A DNA stretch of 64,000 nucleotides from Pontibacter russatus (GCF_009931655.1 NZ_CP047984.1:3179001-3243000); one strand, 5' to 3'. Positions 44,198 to 52,591 are shown, counted from the stretch's first letter. Notes: a model not told the origin generated them from the sequence alone. A program made the numbers and translations.

Positions 44198-44849
44198 CTC
44201 CGCTTCCTATATATGGATAGGACCGGGGGCTGTTACGGGAGTTACTGCATATAGGATGTGCGCTGTGCATCACCCTGCTGAAACAGCCTGGGTTATATAC
44301 CTTGAGTTGCGCTATATATAAATGGTTTCTGATGGCCGTAAACTTTAGGAATGCTCTTTCGGATTTCTTAATCCGGAAGGTAGCTGTTGGGGATTTCCTA
44401 ATCCTATAAGGGTTCATGTGGATTAGCAAACTCGCTCCGGACAAAGTTTCGGGTAAAGAAATCCGGAACAGTGATGGCATCAGGGGTTGGGGTGGGTTAT
44501 GTTTCCATTTCGTAAGCAAGTTGCAGCTTGGTTTATATATACGGCGGCATATATAAACCGCCGCCTGCCACACGACTGCGGCGAAGCAGCCGGTGCCGCA
44601 AGCGTACAATAATCAATAAAGAAAGAAGTTTACTATAGGATATTATCTTTCTGATAGCGGAAATATAGTGTTATATTTGAGGCTGATTAAAAAAACAGGC
44701 CTCAGAAACTGCCCAACGGAGATTTATATATGAACCTCATGAGTTCCGCAGCGGTGCGCCGGGCCTCCGGCAAGGCGTAATAGCAGGCCCGCCACAAAAA
44801 TCCTGTAACCAAACCCAGAGGAATAGCTGCTTCAACAGTACACAACCAT
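44198..44849. other. Intergenic stretch with paired palindromes
   Basis: No convincing gene; an open minus-strand frame across most of it has unnatural composition. It carries several TATATA tracts (44289-44340 and 44536-44560). Two nearly identical palindromes of form GGATT-N4-AATCC lie at 44361-44374 and 44391-44404, exactly 30 bases apart, with a further GGATTAG near 44417. They look like operator sites. Confidence 0.5.
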
Positions 44850-46208
44850 ATGCAATTTTCAAGAATCAAAACGCTACTGCACCATAAAGTTACCTTGTTC
44901 CTTTGCTGCTGCGTGGCCCTTGTCTCCTGCGAAGACCCGAACGAACTGGGCCTGGGACTGGTGGACGACAACATCGCCGGGAAGTACACCGACACGCTCA
45001 CCGTAAACGTGTCGACGGTATACCTCGACTCCCTCGCGACCTCGGCCACCGGCAACATGCTGGCAGGGCAATACACTGACCCACACAGCGGCACCGTTCT
45101 GGCCAGCACTTTTTTCCAGGTGGGGCTGGGCAGCGGCACCTGGACCGTGGCCGCAGACGCCACCTTCGACTCCCTGACGCTGCTGCTGCCTTACTCCGGC
45201 TACAGCTACGGCGACACCACCCAGGCTGTGACATACAACATACACCAGCTTGCCGAAACCATCACCCCCCGCAAACTGTCGCCTTACTTCTTTAACGAGG
45301 AGCCTTATTCTGTGCTGTATGCCGACAATGCGCTCTACAACACAAGCGCCACCGACACCGTGCCGGAGGCGCTGAGTTCCTTCACTATTGTGCCGAGGCC
45401 AGCAACCAAAGACACCCTGGAAATAGCGCTGTCCGATGAACTGGGGCAGGAGTGGCTTAGCCTGAAAAAAGCAGGCGATACGAACCTGACAGACGCCACC
45501 AACTTCCTGAGCTACTTCCCCGGCCTGAAGATTAAGGGCACCGGCGGGAACGCCGTGCTGGGTTTTCCGGTGGGCGCTACCAAAGTGCGGCTTTATTATA
45601 CTGAGACCGTAAACGGCACCGCCACAGCCCAGACAAGAGACTTCGCAATCGTGAACCCGAACCTGCAGTACAACCAGTTCCTGACCAACCTCGAAGACTC
45701 CGAACTGGCGGCCCTGGTGCAGGGCGGCGAGCCGCAGCCAGCCAGCCAGACAGGCGGCGTGAGCGTGTCACAAAGTGGCTCGGGGCTGATGGTCAGGATA
45801 GAGGTGCCGCACCTGGCCAGCCTGAAGGGGCAGGTGCCGCCGGACCTCATCAACAGGGCGGTGCTGGTGGTGGAGCCGCTGAGCAACACGGCGCAATACC
45901 CGTACCCCGCACCGCTGGAGATGGGCCTGTACAGCACCAATAGCTCTAATGTGCCGCTTGCCCCGCTTATGGCTGGTACGGAAGTGCTGAAAGCAAAATA
46001 TGAGGCTCCGGACCAGCAAAACCCGAGCGGCCGCTACGACTTTAACCTGACCCCCTACCTTGTAGAACTGCTGAAGCAGGAGGATGTGCCTGCCCTGACG
46101 CTCTTGCTGGCGCCTCCCGTTTCGCCGTACAGGCAGGGGGTAAACAGGCTCGTGGTAGACGGGCAGCAGAGCATCAAGTTGAAAATTTACTACACGACCA
46201 TTAAATAA
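44850..46208 (+). CDS. DUF4270 family lipoprotein
   Basis: A 452-residue secreted lipoprotein with the lipobox in LVSCEDPNE (cysteine at about residue 27). The DUF4270 pattern is recognisable: EDPNELGLGLVDDNI, VYLDSLATSATGNMLAGQYT, DPHSGTVLASTFFQVGL, DSLTLLLPYSGYSYGDT, and a final LVVDGQQSIKLKIYYT. These Bacteroidota surface lipoproteins have no known biochemical function. It is followed 12 bases later by a kelch-repeat lipoprotein, so the two are probably made together. Confidence 0.88.
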   Translation: MQFSRIKTLLHHKVTLFLCCCVALVSCEDPNELGLGLVDDNIAGKYTDTLTVNVSTVYLDSLATSATGNMLAGQYTDPHSGTVLASTFFQVGLGSGTWTVAADATFDSLTLLLPYSGYSYGDTTQAVTYNIHQLAETITPRKLSPYFFNEEPYSVLYADNALYNTSATDTVPEALSSFTIVPRPATKDTLEIALSDELGQEWLSLKKAGDTNLTDATNFLSYFPGLKIKGTGGNAVLGFPVGATKVRLYYTETVNGTATAQTRDFAIVNPNLQYNQFLTNLEDSELAALVQGGEPQPASQTGGVSVSQSGSGLMVRIEVPHLASLKGQVPPDLINRAVLVVEPLSNTAQYPYPAPLEMGLYSTNSSNVPLAPLMAGTEVLKAKYEAPDQQNPSGRYDFNLTPYLVELLKQEDVPALTLLLAPPVSPYRQGVNRLVVDGQQSIKLKIYYTTIK

Positions 46209-46220
46209 GGACCACGGGCT

Positions 46221-47252
46221 ATGAGAAATATATATAAGCGCATGCGCCTGTTTGCGAGTCTGTTTTTCCTGTTGGCGGTGTGCGTGCTTACCTCGTGCGA
46301 CAGCGACCCTGAAGTGGATCTAACCACGCTCTGGACACCGAAAGCTGACTTTGAAGGCGTGGCGCGTACCGGGGCCGTCGTGTTTACCATCGACGGAAAG
46401 GCATATGCAGGCACCGGCTTCGACGGCGAAAACCGCCTCAGCGACTTCTGGCAGTACAATGCAGCAGACGACACCTGGACCAGGCTGGCCGATTTCCCCG
46501 GCGCGGGCCGAAGCGGCGCTGTCGGCTTTGCCGCGAATGGCAAAGGCTATATAGGCACCGGCTACGACGGCACCCAAAACCTGAAAGACTTCTGGGAGTA
46601 TGACCCGGCTACAGATATCTGGACGCAGATAGCAGATTTCCCTGGGTCGGCGCGCTACGGTGCCGTGGCCCTGTCGCTGGAGGGCAAAGGCTATATAGGC
46701 GCAGGCTTCGACGGGGAGTACCTGAAAGACTTCTGGCAGTATGACCCTGCCACGGGCGCCTGGGCTGCGAAGCCTGATTTCTCTGGTGCCAAGCGTGTGA
46801 ACGGGTATGCCTTTGCGGTAAATGGCAAAGGCTACGTGGGCGGCGGCCGCAACAACGGTATATTAGAGGCTGACATTATGGAGTACAACCCCGCCACCGA
46901 ATCGTGGAGAAACCTGAGAAGCCTGACGAGCGTTGACCGTGACGGCGAACCGGGCGAGGACTTCCCCATGCCGCGGGCTTACGCCGCTGTATTCGTGCTG
47001 AGCAACAAAGCCTATATAGCAGGAGGCTCCCTGACAGCGGCTCCGGCTAACACGGCCCCGCAAAGCGATGTGTGGGAATTCGACCCGGCCGCCGATACCT
47101 GGCGTTTGGTGGATGAGTCGAGCCGCGCCGCCAGCAGAGAGAGCGGGATTGGTTTCACCGTCGGCGATTTAGGGTACATTGGCCTGGGCCGCAGCGTCTC
47201 AACATGGCACGACGATGTATGGCAGTTCGACGTTGCCACAAGCGGCAACTGA
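46221..47252 (+). CDS. Kelch-repeat lipoprotein
   Basis: A 343-residue lipoprotein (signal ending CVLTSCDSD) with five to six kelch units forming a beta-propeller. Each has the pattern GKGYIGTGYDG, then FWEYDPATDIWTQIADFPG. The repeats carry TATATA at the Tyr-Ile positions of the GYIG motif three times (46548, 46692, 47013). It is the second gene after DUF4270 with a clear terminator after it. Extracellular protein or glycan binding is likely; galactose-oxidase-like activity is not supported because copper ligands are absent. Confidence 0.9.
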   Translation: MRNIYKRMRLFASLFFLLAVCVLTSCDSDPEVDLTTLWTPKADFEGVARTGAVVFTIDGKAYAGTGFDGENRLSDFWQYNAADDTWTRLADFPGAGRSGAVGFAANGKGYIGTGYDGTQNLKDFWEYDPATDIWTQIADFPGSARYGAVALSLEGKGYIGAGFDGEYLKDFWQYDPATGAWAAKPDFSGAKRVNGYAFAVNGKGYVGGGRNNGILEADIMEYNPATESWRNLRSLTSVDRDGEPGEDFPMPRAYAAVFVLSNKAYIAGGSLTAAPANTAPQSDVWEFDPAADTWRLVDESSRAASRESGIGFTVGDLGYIGLGRSVSTWHDDVWQFDVATSGN

Positions 47253-47274
47253 GCGCCTGTTGGTATATGCGTTG

Positions 47275-47316
47275 AAACAGCAAAGCCTGCCCTTCCTGAG
47301 CAGGCTTTGCTGTTTA
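47275..47316 (+). terminator. Intrinsic terminator after the kelch gene
   Basis: AAACAGCAAAGCCTGC (47275-47290) pairs exactly with GCAGGCTTTGCTGTTT (47300-47315) around a nine-base loop; the T-run merges with TATATATA. Confidence 0.88.
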
Positions 47317-47428
47317 TATATAGCAGCTATCTGCTGCTGCCGTACAGCAAGTCGAAGTATGCAAAGCTGTAAACTTACTGCCCGCTTTTCGTGTTATAGT
47401 TTATCTTTAATTTCCGCAAAATCAACAG

Positions 47429-49456
47429 ATGGATTTTCAGCTAACATCCGAATTCAAACCGACCGGCGACCAGCCGAAAGCGATACAACAACTCACCGAG
47501 GGCATCAACAACGGAGAGGCGGCGCAGGTGCTGCTGGGGGCCACCGGCACGGGCAAGACCTTCACCATGGCCAACGTGATTCAGAATGTGGGCAAGCCCA
47601 CGCTGGTGCTGTGCCACAACAAAACGCTGGCCGCGCAGCTCTACGGGGAGTTCAAGCAGTTTTTCCCCAACAACGCTGTCGAGTACTTTATATCCTATTA
47701 CGACTATTACCAGCCCGAAGCCTATATAGCCTCTTCGGATGTGTTCATCGAAAAGGACCTTCAAATAAACGAGGAGATCGAGAAGCTGCGGCTGCACACC
47801 ACTTCGGCGCTGCTCTCGGGCCGCCGCGACATTGTGGTGGTGGCGTCGGTGTCGTGTATATATGGCATCGGTAATCCGGAGGAGTTTGGGAAGAACGTGC
47901 TGTACCTGGCCCCGGGACAGCGCTACAGCCGCAATAACCTCCTGTATACCTTTGTGCAGATCCTCTACAGCCGCACCGAGGCCGAGTTTACACGTGGAAC
48001 ATTCCGGGTGAAGGGCGACACGGTGGACATCTTCCCTGCCTACGCCGATTTTGCCTACCGCCTTTACTTCTTCGGCGATGAGTTGGAGCAGATACACCGC
48101 ATTGACCCGGCTTCGGGCAAAAAGCTGTCGGATGAGAAGGCGATCACGCTGTACCCGGCCAACCTCTTCGTGACCGGCAAAGACACCCTGCACCAGGCCA
48201 TCAATGAGATACAGTTTGACCTGGTGGCGCAGCACGAGTACTTCCTGAAAGAGGACCGTCCGGCGGAGGCCAAACGCATCAAAGAGCGCACCGAGTTTGA
48301 CCTCGAGATGATCCGCGAGCTGGGATACTGCTCCGGCATCGAGAACTACTCCCGCTACTTCGACCGCCGCGCCCCCGGCACACGGCCGTTCTGCCTCCTC
48401 GACTATTTCCCGGACGACTATATGATGGTGATTGACGAGAGCCACGCCACGCTGCCGCAGGTGCGCGCCATGTGGGGCGGCGACCGCTCACGCAAAGTGG
48501 CCCTGGTGGAGTACGGCTTCCGGCTGCCCGCCGCCATGGACAACCGCCCGCTCACGTTCAACGAGTTTGAGAGCATGGTGCGCCAGGTGGTCTATGTGAG
48601 CGCCACCCCCGGCGATTACGAGATACAAAAATCAGAGGGCGTGGTGGTGGAGCAGATCATCCGCCCTACCGGCCTGCTGGACCCGGAGATAGAAGTGCGG
48701 CCTAGCACCAATCAGGTAGACGACCTGCTGGAGGAGATAGACGAGCGTGTGAAGGAAGGTGCCCGCGTGCTGGTGACTACGCTGACCAAGCGCATGGCCG
48801 AAGAGCTGACCAAATACCTCGACCGTCTCCATATCAAAGCCAAGTACCTGCACTCGGAGGTGAAGACGCTGGATAGGGTAGAGATTCTGCGGGAGCTGCG
48901 CCTGGGCCTGATTGACGTGCTGGTGGGCGTAAACCTGCTGCGCGAGGGCCTCGACCTGCCGGAGGTAAGCCTGGTGGCGATACTGGACGCAGACAAAGAG
49001 GGCTTCCTGCGTGACCAGCGCTCGCTGATACAGACCATGGGCCGGGCTGCCCGAAACGAGAAAGGTAAAGTGATTATGTACGCCGACCGCATGACGGGCT
49101 CTATGCAGCGTGCCATCGATGAGACAAACCGCCGCCGCGCCACGCAGATGGCCTACAACCAGGAGCACGGCATCACACCGCGCACCATCCTTAAATCGAA
49201 TGAGGAGGTGTTTGAGCAGACCGCTGTAGCTGACGCCAGGAAAAAAGAAGTGAAGATGTACGCGGGCGCGGGAGAAGTGTCTATTGCTGCCGAGCCGGTG
49301 GTGCAGTTGATGAAGCGCGAAGAACTGGAAAAGCTCATCAAGTCAACAGAAAAACAAATGGAAGCCGCCGCCAAGGACCTCGACTTTTTGCAGGCCGCCA
49401 AGTACCGCGACGAGATTGCGGAGCTGCGCAACCTGCTGAAGACGAAGCGGGACTAA
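47429..49456 (+). CDS. uvrB: Excinuclease ABC subunit B
   Basis: DNA damage recognition helicase of nucleotide excision repair. The 675 residues start MDFQLTSEFKPTGDQPKAIQ. Walker A is LLGATGTGKTFT with K43. The damage-inserting beta hairpin carries YFISYYDYYQPEAYI. DESH is in MMVIDESHATLPQ, and helicase motifs V/VI are in VGVNLLREGLDLPEVSLV and QTMGRAARNEKGKV. The C-terminal UVR motif (LDFLQAAKYRDEIAELRNLL) binds UvrC. Monocistronic, with terminator at 49479. Confidence 0.98.
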   Translation: MDFQLTSEFKPTGDQPKAIQQLTEGINNGEAAQVLLGATGTGKTFTMANVIQNVGKPTLVLCHNKTLAAQLYGEFKQFFPNNAVEYFISYYDYYQPEAYIASSDVFIEKDLQINEEIEKLRLHTTSALLSGRRDIVVVASVSCIYGIGNPEEFGKNVLYLAPGQRYSRNNLLYTFVQILYSRTEAEFTRGTFRVKGDTVDIFPAYADFAYRLYFFGDELEQIHRIDPASGKKLSDEKAITLYPANLFVTGKDTLHQAINEIQFDLVAQHEYFLKEDRPAEAKRIKERTEFDLEMIRELGYCSGIENYSRYFDRRAPGTRPFCLLDYFPDDYMMVIDESHATLPQVRAMWGGDRSRKVALVEYGFRLPAAMDNRPLTFNEFESMVRQVVYVSATPGDYEIQKSEGVVVEQIIRPTGLLDPEIEVRPSTNQVDDLLEEIDERVKEGARVLVTTLTKRMAEELTKYLDRLHIKAKYLHSEVKTLDRVEILRELRLGLIDVLVGVNLLREGLDLPEVSLVAILDADKEGFLRDQRSLIQTMGRAARNEKGKVIMYADRMTGSMQRAIDETNRRRATQMAYNQEHGITPRTILKSNEEVFEQTAVADARKKEVKMYAGAGEVSIAAEPVVQLMKREELEKLIKSTEKQMEAAAKDLDFLQAAKYRDEIAELRNLLKTKRD

Positions 49457-49478
49457 CGGCAAAGCCACAACCACTGCT

Positions 49479-49519
49479 AAGGCACCTGGGGTATATACCT
49501 GCAGGTGCCTTTGCTTTTT
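49479..49519 (+). terminator. Intrinsic terminator after uvrB
   Basis: AAGGCACCTG (49479-49488) pairs with CAGGTGCCTT (49502-49511), followed by TGC and five T residues. The loop contains TATATA. Confidence 0.78.
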
Positions 49520-49541
49520 CAGGAACCTCGCCTTCCTTGAA

Positions 49542-49612
49542 CCTCGCAGCGTGCGCAGCTCCTGCGAGCGTTTGGGGTGCAGACACTCGCAGGAACTGCG
49601 CACGCTGCGAGG
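49542..49612. repeat. Long imperfect palindrome, REP-like
   Basis: Arms of 29 bases (49542-49570 and 49584-49612) are complementary except at two positions; they begin CCTCGCAGCGTGCGCAG and end CTGCGCACGCTGCGAGG. A 13-base loop separates them. No T-run follows, and uvrB already has a terminator. Elements starting with CCTCGCAG are a common type of intergenic repeat in Bacteroidota, but no second copy is in this window. Confidence 0.65.
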
Positions 49613-49868
49613 TCAGGAAACCGCCATAGGATATATAAGTGAATGGCAAAGGCAGCGGGGGCTTATGTGCGTTTTGCCAGCACGGACAAGGCTGGATATC
49701 CCAAAATATTCTTTATATTGTAGTAGCTATATGCTATGGAGAAGGCGATAGATAAAGGAAAGTAGTTTTGAAAGCTGAAGCCTCCACACATATTGCAGAT
49801 AACCGTAAGTTCACGTAAAGCCACACGTTGGCGGTAAATGTAGAACGACACAACAAACATTGAAATAA
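49613..49868. other. Junction between core chromosome and AT-rich island
   Basis: Base composition falls sharply after about 49690. At 49811-49834 the sequence ACGTAAAGCCACACGTTGGCG resembles the 3' end of the structured palindrome at 50841-50970 (ACGCAAAGCCCGTGTTAGCA). This is what a leftover half-site at the left edge of a cassette would look like. No gene is seen. Confidence 0.45.
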
Positions 49869-50804
49869 ATGAAATTATTTATAAGCTGGTCAGGAAAATT
49901 AAGCCATCAAATAGCGAAAGAACTTAAAGAATGGTTTCCGTTAGTAATCAATCAACTAGAACCTTTTGTATCAAGTGAAAGCATCAAAAAAGGTGACAGA
50001 TGGATGATAGATGTTTATTCGGAACTTGAACAATCAAATTTTGGTGTCATATCTCTAACTAAAGAGAATTTAACTGAACCTTGGATAATGTTTGAAGCGG
50101 GGGCATTATCAAAGAACGTAAGCCAATCAAGAGTAAGTAGTTTGCTTTTTGACAACTTGAAACAAAATGACGTAAAAAGTCCTTTATCGCTTCTCCAAAA
50201 TACAGAATTTGAAAAGGAAGATTTTAAAAAGCTTGTTGCATCAATTAACAACACGTTAGGTGACAAAAAAATAAGTGAGACAATTCTTAATCGTTCATTT
50301 GAAAAATGGTTTCCTGACTTGGAAGAAAAAATTAAAAAAATTGAAGAAAATTACAGACCAGAATTGCCTCCGAAACAAAAAGACGCAGACGCAATAGATG
50401 AAATTTTAAGAACAACAAAGTATATATCGAATGTTGTTGCAAGATTTAATTTAAAATTACCAACCGACACTTTAGACTTTGTAAGATTTACGGAAGAACA
50501 AACAATAGAATATGCAACCAACGGAAATAATCATCCTGTCTTTATTCGAGTAAATCCAATAAATGACAATGATGGGGTTTTAAAGGAACTGACAATTTCA
50601 AAAAAAGGAATAGACATAAGTCCATCAAGCGGAGCAACTGGAAGGGGTGTTTTAATTGAAATTTTATTTTATTCAGAACACGATGTTTTCTGGACATTAA
50701 CTTTTCATTTCCACAAAGGAGACACTTATGTAACAACAAAACTGGCTGACATACCAGTTGAAGAAGCAAAAATATTGCAATGGGAAACAATTTGGCGTGA
50801 CTAA
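49869..50804 (+). CDS. TIR-domain protein with uncharacterised C-terminal domain
   Basis: The 311-residue protein has an N-terminal TIR domain (1 to about 150): MKLFISWSGKLSHQIAKELK, KKGDRWMIDVYSELEQSNFG, and ENLTEPWIMFEAGALSK, where E76 is at the place of the catalytic glutamate of TIR NADases. A charged helical linker (about 150-190) leads to a C-terminal domain of about 115 residues rich in beta strands (IRVNPINDNDGVLKELTISK, DVFWTLTFHFHKGDTYV) that I do not recognise. Bacterial TIR proteins often act in anti-phage defence by destroying NAD+; that role is inferred. Codon use is strongly AT-rich, unlike the core genes on both sides. Confidence 0.85.
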   Translation: MKLFISWSGKLSHQIAKELKEWFPLVINQLEPFVSSESIKKGDRWMIDVYSELEQSNFGVISLTKENLTEPWIMFEAGALSKNVSQSRVSSLLFDNLKQNDVKSPLSLLQNTEFEKEDFKKLVASINNTLGDKKISETILNRSFEKWFPDLEEKIKKIEENYRPELPPKQKDADAIDEILRTTKYISNVVARFNLKLPTDTLDFVRFTEEQTIEYATNGNNHPVFIRVNPINDNDGVLKELTISKKGIDISPSSGATGRGVLIEILFYSEHDVFWTLTFHFHKGDTYVTTKLADIPVEEAKILQWETIWRD

Positions 50805-50840
50805 TGAACGGATGAAACACAGACAAGAGAGAAAGACCTA

Positions 50841-50970
50841 CTGCTAACACGGGTTTTGCGTCAGGCGGGGTGACGTGCAAACTTGGAGCTTTGTGCTTCT
50901 ACTCAAGTTCAGTGCTGGTTGACAGTTTTGTGCTCCGAAACCCGCCCGAACGCAAAGCCCGTGTTAGCAG
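50841..50970. repeat. Structured 130-bp palindrome, attC-like
   Basis: Outer arms 50841-50861 and 50950-50970 pair over 21 bases with one mismatch; the tips are TGCTAAC and GTTAGCA. Inner helices follow: GGCGGG (50864-50869) with CCCGCC (50941-50946), GGAGC (50885-50889) with GCTCC (50932-50936), and AACTTG (50880-50885) with CAAGTT (50904-50909). AAC/GTT tips, nested interrupted stems and a length of 130 bases resemble integron attC sites. The core differs from the RYYYAAC/GTTRRRY consensus, so the identity is a hypothesis. Confidence 0.6.
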
Positions 50971-51000
50971 GTACGCATAGAAATCTGAAATAATTTATAT

Positions 51001-51243
51001 ATGATTATGAACTGGCAAGAATATATAATAGAAGACGAGGATATTCTAGTTGGTAAGCCAACTATCAAAGGCACTAGAATATCGGTAGAGTTTATAGTCG
51101 GACTTTTAGCCCAAGGTTGGTCAGAACAACAAATACTTGAAAATTATCCCCGATTAAACAAGGAACACCTTAAAGCGATATTCTCATATGTTCAGGATTG
51201 CTTTCGGGACGGATTAATGTATAAAAGAACCTATACTGATTAA
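51001..51243 (+). CDS. DUF433 antitoxin-like protein
   Basis: An 80-residue protein with the DUF433 winged-helix signature: QEYIIEDEDILVGKPTIKGT, RISVEFIVGLLAQGWSEQQI, LENYPRLNKEHLKAIFSYV. DUF433 proteins are antitoxins (VapB45-like) for PIN-like nucleases. The stop codon overlaps the next start (TAATG at 51241-51245), so translation is coupled with the DUF5615 gene. AT-rich codon use marks it as part of the island. Confidence 0.9.
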   Translation: MIMNWQEYIIEDEDILVGKPTIKGTRISVEFIVGLLAQGWSEQQILENYPRLNKEHLKAIFSYVQDCFRDGLMYKRTYTD

Positions 51244-51596
51244 TGAGATTGCTGGCGAATGAAAACTTTCCTAAAGCCTCCGTGATGGCTTTAAGAGAGA
51301 AAGGCTATAATGTGTTGTCGATTGGGGAAGACAATCCAAGCATCCGGGACCATGAAGTAATTGATATAGCCATAAAAGAAGGACGGCTCATATTAACCTT
51401 TGACCGAGACTATGGAGAATTAGTTTTCAAAAAAGGATTAAAACCACCTAAAGGAATCATCTATTTGCGAACAGACACCTTTGCTCCTGAAGAACCGGCT
51501 GAAATAGTCGAAAAATTGGTAAAATCTCAAAAGTTTGATTTCGACAGACATTTAACCGTCGTTGACAATAATTTTGTAAGACAACGGAAATACTGA
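51243..51596 (+). CDS. DUF5615 PIN-like toxin
   Basis: A 117-residue protein of the DUF5615/Mut7-C-like PIN group, the toxin partner of DUF433. Acidic residues expected for the metal site are visible in MRLLANENFPKASVMALREK (the first position is N-E-N rather than D-E-N), SIRDHEVIDIAIKEGRLILT, FDRDYGELVF. It overlaps the antitoxin stop by one base. The first metal ligand change (LLANENF instead of LLDENF) is common in this family. Probably an RNase toxin; function is inferred from family. Confidence 0.88.
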   Translation: MRLLANENFPKASVMALREKGYNVLSIGEDNPSIRDHEVIDIAIKEGRLILTFDRDYGELVFKKGLKPPKGIIYLRTDTFAPEEPAEIVEKLVKSQKFDFDRHLTVVDNNFVRQRKY

Positions 51597-51607
51597 AAAA
51601 GCAATTT

Positions 51608-51614
51608 GCCCAAC
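51608..51614. other. Possible right boundary core of the island (GCCCAAC)
   Basis: GCCCAAC fits RYYYAAC exactly, 12 bases after the toxin stop and at the place where AT-rich sequence gives way to GC-rich core sequence. It may be the last half-site of the cassette array. A seven-base match alone is weak evidence. Confidence 0.3.
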
Positions 51615-51648
51615 AACAGCCAAAGCATTCATAAAACTTTCAGCCACT

Positions 51649-52569
51649 ATGAAGCACCACCACAAGATTGTAACATGCCTGAGCGCTGCCTTACTACTTC
51701 TCTGGCCAGCGCTGGTTTCCGCACAGATCGTAGACAAGGAATCGATAGTAGCCAAAGGGGCGAAGGTAGAACTACTCGGCGATGGGTACAAGTTTACAGA
51801 AGGCCCCGCGGCAGACGCGGAAGGCAATGTGTACTTCACCGACCAGCCCAACGACAAGATCATCCGCTGGTCGGCGGGCACGGGCGAGTTCAGCACGTTC
51901 TCTGATAAACCGGGGCGCTCCAACGGCCTGTACTTTGATAAAGAAGGCAACCTTATCGCGGCGGCAGACGAGCACAACCAACTGTGGTCCTTCGACAAGT
52001 CCGGAAACCACACCGTGCTGATCAAGGACTATGAAGGCAAGTTGCTGAACGGGCCGAACGATATATGGATTGCCCCCTCGGGCGGCATGTACATCACAGA
52101 CCCGCTCTACGAGAGAGACTACTGGACGCGCAACCCGGAGATGCAGCAGGATGGCCAGTACCTCTACTACCTCAGCCCGGACCGCCGCCAGTTTTACAGG
52201 GTTGACGAAGAGCTGACACAGCCAAACGGCATCATCGGCACGCCAGACGGAAAGAAACTGTACGTAGCCGATATCGGGGCAGGCAAAACCTATGTGTACG
52301 ACATCGGAGCGGACGGTAAACTCTCCAACAAGAAACTGTTCGCCCCGATGGGCTCTGACGGCATGACCATCGACAACAAGGGAAATGTATACCTCACCGG
52401 GAAGGGGGTGACCGTTTTCAACAAAAAGGGGGAGCAGATAGCCCATATACCCATCGATGAAGGCTGGACGGCAAACGTGACATTCGGAGGCAAAGACCGG
52501 AAGACGCTTTTCATCACGGCCATGGACAGCGTATATGGCTTAAAAATGAACGTGAAAGGCGTGAAATAG
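51649..52569 (+). CDS. SMP-30/gluconolactonase/LRE family protein, secreted
   Basis: A 306-residue exported protein (signal MKHHHKIVTCLSAALLLLWP, then ALVSAQ). A six-bladed beta-propeller of the SMP-30/gluconolaconase type follows. Typical segments are FTEGPAADAEGNVYFTDQPN with the metal glutamate, GRSNGLYFDKEGNLIAAADE, LLNGPNDIWIAPSGGMYITD and LTQPNGIIGTPDGKKLYVAD. It probably hydrolyses a sugar lactone or ester with calcium, in the periplasm. It lies just right of the AT-rich island and has core-like codon use. Confidence 0.93.
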   Translation: MKHHHKIVTCLSAALLLLWPALVSAQIVDKESIVAKGAKVELLGDGYKFTEGPAADAEGNVYFTDQPNDKIIRWSAGTGEFSTFSDKPGRSNGLYFDKEGNLIAAADEHNQLWSFDKSGNHTVLIKDYEGKLLNGPNDIWIAPSGGMYITDPLYERDYWTRNPEMQQDGQYLYYLSPDRRQFYRVDEELTQPNGIIGTPDGKKLYVADIGAGKTYVYDIGADGKLSNKKLFAPMGSDGMTIDNKGNVYLTGKGVTVFNKKGEQIAHIPIDEGWTANVTFGGKDRKTLFITAMDSVYGLKMNVKGVK

Positions 52570-52591
52570 CTGCCTATATATAAACATGTAA

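Noticed and set aside
44142..44609. 155-residue open frame on the minus strand in the large spacer
   Set aside because: Composition is unlike a protein (scattered Cys, Pro, Arg, no domain pattern), it runs through a terminator and paired palindromes, and it has no credible start region.
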